A stretch of DNA of 15,212 bases from DASSBR01 sp035688265 (GTDB lineage Bacteria; Pseudomonadota; Gammaproteobacteria; Natronospirales; DASSBR01). Shown piece by piece: positions 1 through 6,068 of this stretch. Made by a program: the position numbers and the translations under genes. The stretch lies in the NCBI GenBank assembly GCA_035688265.1, contig DASSNE010000022.1, positions 1-15,212 on the forward strand, written 5' to 3'. The notes under the pieces are model-generated. The model saw only the letters and a program-made list of their open reading frames with translations. It was not told the origin of the DNA and did no database searches. The number at the start of each line of letters is the position of its first letter. The stretch's first letter is position 1.

Positions 1-585
1 ATTCGCAACGGCGACCTGGGCGACATCTACGCCCTGTCGCTGGTGTTTCACAACGCTTACGGGCCGGACAAGCCGTGGTTTTACCGCCGCGAATCGGCAG
101 GCGGCGGCTGCGTCACCGACCTTGGCATTCATCTGGTCGATCTCGCCCGCTGGCTGCTGGGCTTTCCGACGGTCGAGGCCGTAACCAGCCGCTGCTTCGT
201 GGGCGGCCACGAACTGCGGCCCGATACGGACGAGGTCGAGGATTACGCCACCGCACGACTGGATCTGGCCGGCGGCGTCGGCGTTGATCTCGCCTGTTCA
301 TGGCGACTGCCGATCGGCTGCGATGCCGACATCCAGGTTGCGGTCTACGGGACGCAGGCCGGTATGGCGCTGAAGAACGTCAACGGCTCGTTCTATGACT
401 TTCGCACCGAGCTTTACCGGGGCACGGCGGTCGAGGTATTGTGCGAGCCGGCGGACGAAGGCGATTGGGGCGGCCGCGCAATTGTCGATTGGGCGCGCCG
501 GTTGCGGCGGGATGCAGGTTTCGATCCGGCGATCGAGGAGGTGATTGCCGTCGCCGACACCATCGACGCGATTTACCGGCAATAA
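1..585 (+). CDS. Gfo/Idh/MocA-family oxidoreductase, C-terminal part (5' end outside window)
   Basis: The reading frame is open from base 1 to a TAA at 583-585 and gives 194 residues with no start, so the N-terminal NAD(P)-binding Rossmann domain lies outside the window. The visible part begins IRNGDLGDIYAL, typical of the junction into the C-terminal alpha/beta domain of this family. It is followed by GGGCVTDLGIHLVDLARWLLG, which carries the Asp and His of the DxGxH motif that lines the active site in family members. The enzymes are soluble NAD(P)-dependent dehydrogenases, mostly acting on sugars or cyclitols. The substrate cannot be read from this fragment. It is the only plus-strand gene, converges on rplQ and has no evident tie to translation. 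Family assignment is confident; specificity is unknown. Confidence 0.85.
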   Translation: MRNGDLGDIYALSLVFHNAYGPDKPWFYRRESAGGGCVTDLGIHLVDLARWLLGFPTVEAVTSRCFVGGHELRPDTDEVEDYATARLDLAGGVGVDLACSWRLPIGCDADIQVAVYGTQAGMALKNVNGSFYDFRTELYRGTAVEVLCEPADEGDWGGRAIVDWARRLRRDAGFDPAIEEVIAVADTIDAIYRQ

Positions 586-608
586 AGAACCGGGCAAAGC
601 CCGGTTCT
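586..608 (-). terminator. Hairpin terminator downstream of rplQ, probably bidirectional
   Basis: A perfect 10-bp stem (586-595 with 599-608) closes a 3-nt loop. It starts directly after the TAA of the plus-strand oxidoreductase. Read on the minus strand, the stem is followed by a short T-rich stretch (TTATTG), so it could end the rplQ transcript. On the plus strand it is followed by C-rich sequence, so it is weak there without the next hairpin. Confidence 0.65.
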
Positions 609-611
609 CAC

Positions 612-648
612 CCCTTCTCCCTGAGGGAGAGGGAATAATATTTTTATT
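612..648 (+). terminator. Intrinsic terminator for the oxidoreductase gene
   Basis: TCTCCC (616-621) pairs with GGGAGA (625-630) around a TGA loop. The stem extends to CCC (612-614) with GGG (631-633) across a one-base bulge. AATAATATTTTTATT follows at 634-648, a T-rich tail in the plus direction. The tail overlaps the rplQ stop codon (644-646), so the two convergent genes share a very compact termination zone. Confidence 0.65.
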
Positions 649-1024
649 CGGCCGCGGCCGCCTGCTCCGGCCGGTCAACCAGTTCAACCAGCGCCATCGG
701 CGCGTTGTCGCCGGCGCGGAAGCCGCATTTCAGGATGCGCAGGTAGCCACCCGGCCGGTCCTTGAAGCGCGGGCCGAGGTCGGCGAACAGCTTCGCAACG
801 CTGGCGTCGTCGCGCAGCCGCGAGAACGCGAGGCGTCGTTTCGCCACCGCGTCTTCCTTCGCCAGCGTAATCAGCGGCTCGACCACCCGGCGCAGTTCCT
901 TGGCCTTGGGCAGGGTCGTCCGAATCACCTCGTGGCGAATCAACGAGCCGGCCATGTTGCGAAACATGGCGGCGCGGTGTGAGCTGTTGCGGTTCAGTTG
1001 CCGCCCGGATTGTCTGTGGCGCAT
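644..1024 (-). CDS. rplQ: 50S ribosomal protein L17
   Basis: The 126-residue basic protein opens MRHRQSGRQLNRNSSHRAAM and continues with the helix RNMAGSLIRHEVIRTTLPKA, the diagnostic L17 sequence. L17 binds 23S rRNA of the large subunit near the exit-tunnel side. Its length matches the family (about 120-130). It is the last gene of the alpha group, starting 33 nt after the rpoA stop, with hairpins just beyond its TAA. The C-terminal tail is rich in Ala and Glu, which is common in L17. Nothing is odd about it. Confidence 0.97.
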   Translation of the reverse strand: MRHRQSGRQLNRNSSHRAAMFRNMAGSLIRHEVIRTTLPKAKELRRVVEPLITLAKEDAVAKRRLAFSRLRDDASVAKLFADLGPRFKDRPGGYLRILKCGFRAGDNAPMALVELVDRPEQAAAAE

Positions 1025-1057
1025 GACTATTAATCCCGAATCTTGATGTTTCCGCCG

Positions 1058-2062
1058 TTACGCGGAGGCCTTGTCCTCGACACGCGGCAAACCGGCCGGC
1101 GGCCAGCCTTCGAGCTTCATGCCCAGCGCGAGTTCGTGCTGCGCCAGAACGTCCTTGATCTCGGTCAGGGACTTCTTGCCGAGGTTCGGCGTCTTCAGCA
1201 GCTCGACCTCGGTCTTCTGGACCAGGTCGCCGATGTAATGAATATTTTCCTGCTTCAGGCAATTGGCCGAGCGGACCGTCAGTTCGAGGTCGTCCACCGA
1301 CTGCAGCAGGATCGGGTCGACGTTGGTCTCGCGCTTCTGGTGCGAGGCGGCTTCGCCGCCCTGCAGGTCGACGAACACCGACAGCTGACTCTGCAAAATG
1401 CCCGCCGCGCGGCGGATCGCCTCTTCGGGATCGATCGTGCCGTTGGTCTCGATGTCGATGACCAGTTTGTCCAGGTTGGTGCGCTGCTCGACGCGCGCGG
1501 CCTCGACCGCGTACGACACGCGCCGCACCGGGCTGAACGAGGCGTCGAGCTGCAGGCGACCGATCGGCCGGCTGCTTTCCTCATCCTCGTAGCGCTGCGT
1601 CGCCGGCTCGTAGCCGCGGCCGCGCTGCACGTACAGGGTCATGTTCAGCGAGCCGCCCTTGTTGACGTGGGCGATGACCATGTCGGGATTCTTGATCTCG
1701 ACGTCATGCTCGAGCTGAATGTCGCCCGCCAGCACCGGGCCGGCTTCCTTCTTCGACACGGTCAGCGTCACTTCGTCGCGGCCGTGCATCGTGATGGCGA
1801 GATTCTTGAGGTTGAGCAGAATGTCGACGACATCTTCCTGCACGCCCTCGATCGACGTGTACTCGTGGAGCACGCCCTCGATCTCGACCTCGACTACCGC
1901 ACAGCCGGGCATCGACGACAGCAGAATGCGCCGCAGCGCATTACCGAGCGTATGGCCGAACCCGCGCTCCAGCGGTTCGAGCACGACCTTCGCGCGCCGC
2001 TCCGACTGCGTTTGCACGTCGACGACGCGGGGCTTGAGAAATTCCGTTACCGAAGCCTGCAT
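1058..2062 (-). CDS. rpoA: DNA-directed RNA polymerase subunit alpha
   Basis: The 334-residue subunit starts MQASVTEFLKPR. The assembly domain (about 1-235) contains LEPLERGFGHTLGNALRR and VEAARVEQRTNLDKLVIDIE. A short linker leads to the C-terminal domain (about 250-325) with LTVRSANCLK, in which Arg264 and Asn268 match the E. coli residues (R265, N268) that contact UP-element DNA and activators. The dimer nucleates assembly of beta and beta'. The frame stays open further upstream, but ATG 2060-2062 gives the family N-terminus and is preceded by AGAGGT at about 8 nt, so it is taken as the start. It begins 22 nt after rpsD and should be made from the alpha-operon transcript. The sequence looks gammaproteobacterial. 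Confidence 0.98.
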   Translation of the reverse strand: MQASVTEFLKPRVVDVQTQSERRAKVVLEPLERGFGHTLGNALRRILLSSMPGCAVVEVEIEGVLHEYTSIEGVQEDVVDILLNLKNLAITMHGRDEVTLTVSKKEAGPVLAGDIQLEHDVEIKNPDMVIAHVNKGGSLNMTLYVQRGRGYEPATQRYEDEESSRPIGRLQLDASFSPVRRVSYAVEAARVEQRTNLDKLVIDIETNGTIDPEEAIRRAAGILQSQLSVFVDLQGGEAASHQKRETNVDPILLQSVDDLELTVRSANCLKQENIHYIGDLVQKTEVELLKTPNLGKKSLTEIKDVLAQHELALGMKLEGWPPAGLPRVEDKASA

Positions 2063-2084
2063 GAGGATGGACCTCTCTAAAGAA

Positions 2085-2705
2085 TTACTTACTGTAAAGC
2101 TCAACGACCAGATTTTCGTTGATGTCCGGGAGCAGATCGGCGCGCTCCGGCACCGTCTTGAACGTGCCCGAAAACTGCTTCTCGTCGACTTCAACCCACT
2201 CCGGCAGGCCGACCTGCCGGGCGATTTCCATCGCCGACTGAATGCGCAGCTGCTTGCGCTTGCTCTCGCGAATCGCAATGACGTCTTCCGCCTGTACCTG
2301 GTACGACGGAATGTTGACGATCTTGCCGTTGACGGTGATCGCCTTGTGGCTCACCAGCTGGCGGCCTTCCGCGCGGGTCGAGGCAAAGCCCATCCGGTAG
2401 ACGACATTGTCCAGGCGGCATTCAAGCAACTGCAGCAGGTTTTCGCCGGTCGCGCCGCGACGCCGCGCCGCTTCCTTGTAATAGCCGCGGAACTGGCGCT
2501 CCAGCACGCCGTACATGCGGCGCAGCTTCTGCTTTTCGCGCAGCTGCAGGCCGTAGTCCGACAGCCGCGTGCGGCGCTGGCCGTGCTGGCCCGGCACCGA
2601 GTCGATGCGACACTTCGAATCGAGCGGCCTGACGCCGCTCTTCAGGAACAGGTCGGTGCCCTCGCGGCGCGAGAGCTTGCACTTGGGTCCGGTGTACTTT
2701 GCCAT
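2085..2705 (-). CDS. rpsD: 30S ribosomal protein S4
   Basis: The 206-residue protein starts MAKYTGPKCKLSRREGTDL, a primary 16S rRNA-binding protein that nucleates the 5' domain of the small subunit. The S4 RNA-binding domain is visible at about residues 95-160 (ECRLDNVVYRMGFASTRAEG, then LVSHKAITVNGKIVNIPSY). Only two of the cysteines used by zinc-binding S4 forms are present (C9, C32), so this is the zinc-free type. Its ATG lies 1 nt from the rpsK stop, suggesting coupled translation. In E. coli S4 is the autogenous repressor of the alpha operon. Whether that holds here is inference, since the rpsM leader is short. Confidence 0.98.
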   Translation of the reverse strand: MAKYTGPKCKLSRREGTDLFLKSGVRPLDSKCRIDSVPGQHGQRRTRLSDYGLQLREKQKLRRMYGVLERQFRGYYKEAARRRGATGENLLQLLECRLDNVVYRMGFASTRAEGRQLVSHKAITVNGKIVNIPSYQVQAEDVIAIRESKRKQLRIQSAMEIARQVGLPEWVEVDEKQFSGTFKTVPERADLLPDINENLVVELYSK

Positions 2706-2706
2706 C

Positions 2707-3099
2707 TTAAACTCTGCGTTTCTTCGGCGGGCGGCAGCCGTTATGCGGAATCGGCGTCACGTCGGTGATGTTGCTGATCTTGAAGCCGACATTGTGCAGC
2801 GCGCGCACGGCCGATTCGCGACCGGGACCGGGGCCCTTGACCCGCACTTCAAGATTCTTCAATCCGTAATCCTGCGCCGCCGTGCCGGCCCGCTCGGCCG
2901 CAACCTGGGCCGCGAACGGCGTGCTCTTGCGCGAACCGCGGAAGCCGGAGCCACCCGAGGTCGCCCAGCACAGCGCGTTGCCCTGCCGATCGGTGATCAT
3001 CACGATCGTGTTGTTGAACGACGCATGAATATGCGCGATACCGTCGACGACGGTTTTCCTGACCCGCTTGCGCGGCGTCCGGGATGAGGCTTGTGCCAT
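2707..3099 (-). CDS. rpsK: 30S ribosomal protein S11
   Basis: The 130-residue protein contains VDGIAHIHASFNNTIVMITD, ALCWATSGGSGFRGSRKSTP and the C-terminal ITDVTPIPHNGCRPPKKRRV, all hallmarks of S11. S11 sits on the small-subunit platform and contacts 16S rRNA near the mRNA exit site. Length matches the family (about 129). It begins 29 nt after rpsM, which is the usual alpha-group order. Confidence 0.98.
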   Translation of the reverse strand: MAQASSRTPRKRVRKTVVDGIAHIHASFNNTIVMITDRQGNALCWATSGGSGFRGSRKSTPFAAQVAAERAGTAAQDYGLKNLEVRVKGPGPGRESAVRALHNVGFKISNITDVTPIPHNGCRPPKKRRV

Positions 3100-3128
3100 G
3101 AAACGTTCCTGTATCTACAATCTGGACG

Positions 3129-3482
3129 TTATCGAACCGGGCGCAGCCGGCCCTTGCGGGTGCGTGCATTGGTGCGCGTGCGCTGGCCGCGCAACGGCAG
3201 CCCGCGACGATGGCGCTGGCCGCGGTAGCAGCCGAGGTCCATCAGACGCTTGATGTTCATCGACACCTCGCGACGCAGGTCGCCCTCGACCGGGAAGCGG
3301 CCGACTTCGGTGCGCAGCGCCTCGACTTCGGCATCGGTCAGGTCGCGCACGCGCGCCGACGGGTTGACGCCGGCCGCCGCGCAGATCTGCTGCGCGCGGG
3401 TGCGGCCAATGCCATAGATCGACGTCAACGCGATGACCGCGTGTTGGTTGACCGGTATGTTGATCCCAGCGATACGGGCCAT
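3129..3482 (-). CDS. rpsM: 30S ribosomal protein S13
   Basis: The 117-residue protein starts MARIAGINIPVNQHAVIALT and has the helix-two-turn-helix region SIYGIGRTRAQQIC. The arginine-rich tail CYRGQRHRRGLPLRGQRTRT-NARTRKG reaches the tRNA P site. S13 forms bridges to the large subunit at the head of the 30S. It is the first gene of the alpha group. A promoter lies in the 77-nt gap upstream and AGGAG precedes the ATG by 9 nt. Confidence 0.98.
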   Translation of the reverse strand: MARIAGINIPVNQHAVIALTSIYGIGRTRAQQICAAAGVNPSARVRDLTDAEVEALRTEVGRFPVEGDLRREVSMNIKRLMDLGCYRGQRHRRGLPLRGQRTRTNARTRKGRLRPVR

Positions 3483-3534
3483 GGGGCCGAACTCCTCAAT
3501 ACGCTCGCGTGCAGCCGCCGAAGCGAAACACGCA

Positions 3535-3563
3535 AATATAACTAACTGACGCCTTCAAATCAA
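3535..3563 (-). promoter_or_regulatory. Predicted sigma70 promoter of the alpha operon (rpsM onward)
   Basis: On the minus strand TTGATT (3558-3563) is separated by exactly 17 nt from TATATT (3535-3540). That is four of six and five of six matches to the sigma70 consensus. The -35 box overlaps the rpmJ stop codon. Transcription would start near 3528, leaving a leader of about 46 nt before rpsM. E. coli has its alpha-operon promoter in the same place. Confidence 0.6.
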
Positions 3564-3673
3564 CCTTGACGCTGCTTGTGGCGCGCGTCCGAGCAAATCA
3601 CCCGGACCACGCCGCCGCGGCGGATGATCTTGCAATGGCGGCACATTTTCTTGACCGATGCTCTAACTTTCAT
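3560..3673 (-). CDS. rpmJ: 50S ribosomal protein L36
   Basis: The small reading frame encodes 37 residues starting MKVRASVKKMCRHCKIIRRG and ending VICSDARHKQRQG. The zinc ligands Cys11, Cys14, Cys27 and His32 are all present, so this is the zinc-binding (C+) form of L36, which packs into 23S rRNA near the peptidyl transferase side. GGAG lies 7 nt before the ATG. It occupies the standard place between secY and rpsM. Upstream in the gap, an 8-bp stem with a 2-nt bulge can form at 3692-3715. Confidence 0.97.
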   Translation of the reverse strand: MKVRASVKKMCRHCKIIRRGGVVRVICSDARHKQRQG

Positions 3674-3729
3674 CTTTCTCTCCGGACGAAGGCGGGCGAA
3701 CTTCCTCGTTCCCGCTCCTCTCTAACTCA

Positions 3730-3828
3730 AGTGGCTAGTCGCTAGTGGCTGGTAGCTAGTACCGGATGGCAGCTCTACGGTTCTTCACTCCGCACTAGCT
3801 ACTAGTTACTAGCCACTCAGCACTTAGT
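3730..3828. repeat. Two inverted arrays of a 7-bp repeat between secY and rpmJ
   Basis: On the plus strand 3730-3764 reads as five heptamers (AGTGGCT, AGTCGCT, AGTGGCT, GGTAGCT, AGTACCG; consensus AGTnGCT). After 29 nt, 3794-3828 reads as five heptamers of the reverse complement (ACTAGCT, ACTAGTT, ACTAGCC, ACTCAGC, ACTTAGT). The arms pair perfectly over 10 bp (3730-3739 with 3808-3817) and 9 bp (3752-3760 with 3794-3802). The right array ends at the first base of the secY stop triplet. The 154-nt gap holds no other gene; the stretch 3674-3729 contains only the rpmJ ribosome-binding site and a small stem. Confidence 0.85.
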
Positions 3829-5165
3829 CAGCGCAAGCTTCCTGCGCTCCCGAAGCCTTTCAGGTTCGCCTTCTTCATCAAGCCTTCATACTGGTGCGAC
3901 ATCATCAGCGCCTGCATTTGCGCCATGAAGTCCATGACCACCACGACGATGATCAGCAGCGACGTGCCGCCGAAATAGAACGGCACGTTGGCGTAGATCT
4001 GCAAAAAGTTCGGCAGCAGGCAGACCGCGGTCACGTACAGCGCGCCCCACAGGGTCAGCTTCGACAGCACGTTGTCGATGTAGTTGGCCGTCTGCTTGCC
4101 GGGGCGGATTCCGGGGATGAATGCACCCGACTTCTTCAGGTTGTCCGCCGTCTCCTGCGAATTGAACACCAGCGCGGTATAGAAAAAGCAGAAGAAGATG
4201 ATCAGCGCCGAGTACACGACGACCCACACCGGCTGACCCGGCGACAGCACCGCCGAGAACGTCTGCAGCCACTCGAGTCCACTGTTGGTGCCGACCCACT
4301 GGCCGATCGTCGACGGGAACATCAGGATGCTGATCGCGAAGATCGGCGGGATGACGCCCGACATGTTGAGCTTCAGCGGCAGGTGCGAACTCTGCGCGGC
4401 GTACATCCGCCGGCCCTGCTGGCGCTTGGCGTAGTTGACGGTAATCCGCCGTTGGCCGCGCTCGACAAAGACGACGAACGCGGTCACGCCGATCGCCATA
4501 ATGAAGATCACCAGTGCAAGCAGCGGCGACAGCGTGCCGTTGCGCACCAGCTCAAGGCTGCCGCTGACCGCGGCAGGCAGGCCGGCGACAATGCCGACCA
4601 GGATCAGCATCGAAATGCCGTTGCCGATCGCGCGTTCCGTCATCTGCTCGCCGAGCCACATCAGGAACATGGTGCCCGTGGTAAGCGCAATGGTGGCGAC
4701 GAACAGGAACCCCACGCCCGGAGCGATAGCCACGCCCTCATTCTGCAGCGCAATCGCCGCACCGGCCGACTGGAACAGTCCGAGCGCCAGCGTCGAATAG
4801 CGCGTGTAAGCGGTGATCTTGCGCTGGCCGGCCTGGCCTTCCTTCTTTAACTGCTCGAGGCTCGGCATGACGGCCGTCAGCAACTGGATGATGATCGATG
4901 CGGAAATGTACGGCATGATGCCGAGCGCGAAGATACTCATCCGCTTCAGCGCGCCGCCCGAGAACATGTTGAACATGTCGAGGAGCGTGCCGGAGTGCTG
5001 ATTGAACAGACGCGCGAGCGCTGCCGGGTCGACGCCCGGCACCGGAATATGGGTGCCCAGACGATAGACGACCAGTGCGCCGGCCAAGTACAGCAGGCGC
5101 TGACGCAGATCTTTCAGCTTGCCGATGTCGGCAAGCGAGCCCATGGTTGAGGCTGATTTGGCCAT
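3828..5165 (-). CDS. secY: Preprotein translocase channel subunit SecY
   Basis: The 445-residue membrane protein has about ten hydrophobic segments. The first follows LKDLRQRLLYLAGALVVYRL, and later ones include LLALVIFIMAIGVTAFVVFV (about 215-234). The fifth cytoplasmic loop contains FIPGIRPGKQTANYIDNVL, with Arg354 matching E. coli R357, needed for SecA-driven translocation. SecY with SecE and SecG forms the protein-conducting channel of the inner membrane. Length is normal (E. coli 443). The ATG is 267 nt from the rplO stop, unusually far for this gene pair. Its ribosome-binding region (AGGT, 5 nt before ATG) lies inside the arm of an inverted repeat. The TGA touches a heptamer array. Confidence 0.98.
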   Translation of the reverse strand: MAKSASTMGSLADIGKLKDLRQRLLYLAGALVVYRLGTHIPVPGVDPAALARLFNQHSGTLLDMFNMFSGGALKRMSIFALGIMPYISASIIIQLLTAVMPSLEQLKKEGQAGQRKITAYTRYSTLALGLFQSAGAAIALQNEGVAIAPGVGFLFVATIALTTGTMFLMWLGEQMTERAIGNGISMLILVGIVAGLPAAVSGSLELVRNGTLSPLLALVIFIMAIGVTAFVVFVERGQRRITVNYAKRQQGRRMYAAQSSHLPLKLNMSGVIPPIFAISILMFPSTIGQWVGTNSGLEWLQTFSAVLSPGQPVWVVVYSALIIFFCFFYTALVFNSQETADNLKKSGAFIPGIRPGKQTANYIDNVLSKLTLWGALYVTAVCLLPNFLQIYANVPFYFGGTSLLIIVVVVMDFMAQMQALMMSHQYEGLMKKANLKGFGSAGSLR

Positions 5166-5202
5166 TAGGACCTGCCCCCGGCTAACCGGTCGTCGCGGCG
5201 GC

Positions 5203-5291
5203 GGCCATTTTTTCGCAAGGCAAGGCGCGGCGCGCGCCGCGTAGCCACCCTACGAAAGCGTGCCGCAACGCCGCATTGCGGGAAAATGGCC
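5203..5291 (+). repeat. Hairpin repeat unit A
   Basis: Terminal stems 5203-5218 and 5276-5291 pair at 14 of 16 positions, with the other two T.G wobbles on the plus strand. The core is GGCAAGGCGC (5219-5228), 36 variable nt, then GCAACGC (5265-5271). The centre is CGTAG, CCACC, CTACG (5240-5254), a 5-bp hairpin. The variable part also holds a 16-bp perfect palindrome, CGCGGCGCGCGCCGCG. It shares its core with units B and C. Confidence 0.85.
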
Positions 5292-5308
5292 CCGCCCCGA
5301 AGGGTTGC

Positions 5309-5397
5309 GCCCAAAATCCGCGCAGTCTGCGTTGCTCGTCGTTCATTTAGTGTCACTAAACTTCTCTCCTCGCGCCTTGCCTGCCCGAATTTTGGGC
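5309..5397 (-). repeat. Hairpin repeat unit B (inverted relative to A)
   Basis: Read on the minus strand this is GGCAAGGCGC (5372-5381), 36 variable nt, then GCAACGC (5329-5335). The centre is TTTAGTG, one base, CACTAAA (5346-5360), a 7-bp hairpin unlike that of unit A. Terminal stems 5309-5324 and 5382-5397 pair at 14 of 16 positions. One of the two exceptions is a G.T pair on the minus strand. It lies 17 nt from unit A, tail to tail. Confidence 0.85.
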
Positions 5398-5432
5398 GGC
5401 AACGCGGCGATCGGTTAGCCGGGGGCAGGTCC

Positions 5433-5870
5433 TTACCCCACGCTGACGCTGCCGCCAGCGGCTTCAATTGCCTTGCGTGCACCGGCAGTCGCGCCGACGC
5501 CGACGAGCTTGACGGCCGTGTCGAGCTTGCCCGACAGGATAACCTTGGCGCGTTCGGCCTGCGCGGGCACGACGCCGGCGGCCTTCAGCGCGGCCAGATC
5601 GACCGTTTCCGCTTCAATATGCTGCAGTTCGTTCAGGCGCACTTCCGCCACCCGCGCACTGATGCGCGAGCGGAAGCCGAATTTCGGCAGGCGCCGCTGA
5701 ATCGGCATCTGGCCGCCTTCGAACCCGACCTTGTGGTAGCCGCCCGCGCGCGCCTTCTGGCCCTTGTGGCCCTTGCCGGAGGTCTTACCCCAGCCGGAAC
5801 CCAGACCGCGGCCGATCCGCTTGGCGTCGGTTTTGGCGCCCGCTGCCGGCGATAAATCGTTCAATCGCAT
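5433..5870 (-). CDS. rplO: 50S ribosomal protein L15
   Basis: The 145-residue protein starts MRLNDLSPAAGAKTDAKRIG and has the extended glycine- and basic-rich N-terminal region (GRGLGSGWGKTSGKGHKGQK) that threads into 23S rRNA. The globular domain contains EGGQMPIQRRLPKFGF. L15 is a late-assembly protein of the large subunit. Length matches the family (144 in E. coli). The ATG is 1 nt after the rpmD stop. Its TAA is the last gene signal before the composite repeat, two bases of which overlap the repeat arm or its edge. Confidence 0.98.
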   Translation of the reverse strand: MRLNDLSPAAGAKTDAKRIGRGLGSGWGKTSGKGHKGQKARAGGYHKVGFEGGQMPIQRRLPKFGFRSRISARVAEVRLNELQHIEAETVDLAALKAAGVVPAQAERAKVILSGKLDTAVKLVGVGATAGARKAIEAAGGSVSVG

Positions 5871-5871
5871 G

Positions 5872-6066
5872 TCAGACTTCCTCCACCTTCAGCATGTAGT
5901 CGATCTTCGCGATCATGCCACGATGCTCCGGGGTGTCGTTGACGACGACGCTGTGATGCATCCGCCTGAGGCCCAGGCCGCGCACGCAGGCGCGGTGCTT
6001 CTCGAGCCGGCCGTGAAAGCTCTTGACCAGCGTCAGCTTCAGTTGTTTCCCTTTGGCCTTCGCCAT
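5872..6066 (-). CDS. rpmD: 50S ribosomal protein L30
   Basis: The 64-residue protein starts MAKAKGKQLKLTLVKSFHGR and contains GLGLRRMHHSVVVNDTPEHRG-M, the typical L30 fold region. It binds 23S rRNA near 5S rRNA. L30 is normally about 58-60 residues; here a short basic N-terminal extension adds a few. It sits 2 nt after rpsE and 1 nt before rplO, the standard spc order. Confidence 0.97.
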   Translation of the reverse strand: MAKAKGKQLKLTLVKSFHGRLEKHRACVRGLGLRRMHHSVVVNDTPEHRGMIAKIDYMLKVEEV

Positions 6067-6068
6067 GA

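Larger units (their letters stand above)
5167..5433. repeat. 267-bp composite inverted repeat between rplO and secY
   Basis: The outer arms 5167-5197 and 5403-5433 are complementary over 31 positions, 29 Watson-Crick and two G.T wobbles on the plus strand. The outermost 22 positions (5167-5188 with 5412-5433) are perfect. Inside lie two hairpin units in opposite orientation (5203-5291 and 5309-5397), described separately. One arm enters the rplO stop codon and the other ends 1 nt from the secY start codon. There is no reading frame for a transposase; the element looks like a non-autonomous palindromic repeat. It fills the whole intergenic gap. Confidence 0.85.

Noticed and set aside
1043..2080. 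Long plus-strand open frame of 345 codons opposite rpoA
   Set aside because: It is the antisense shadow of rpoA in GC-rich DNA. Its translation is low-complexity (Leu, Arg, Asp, Val rich) and has no recognisable domain, while the minus strand gives a perfect RpoA.
1058..2278. N-terminally extended RpoA starting at 2278
   Set aside because: The extension overlaps rpsD in another frame and precedes the conserved MQASVTEFLKPR start, which has its own ribosome-binding site.
3730..3828. Heptamer arrays as a mini CRISPR
   Set aside because: Repeat length is 7 bp with no spacers, and the two arrays face each other; this is a tandem repeat palindrome.
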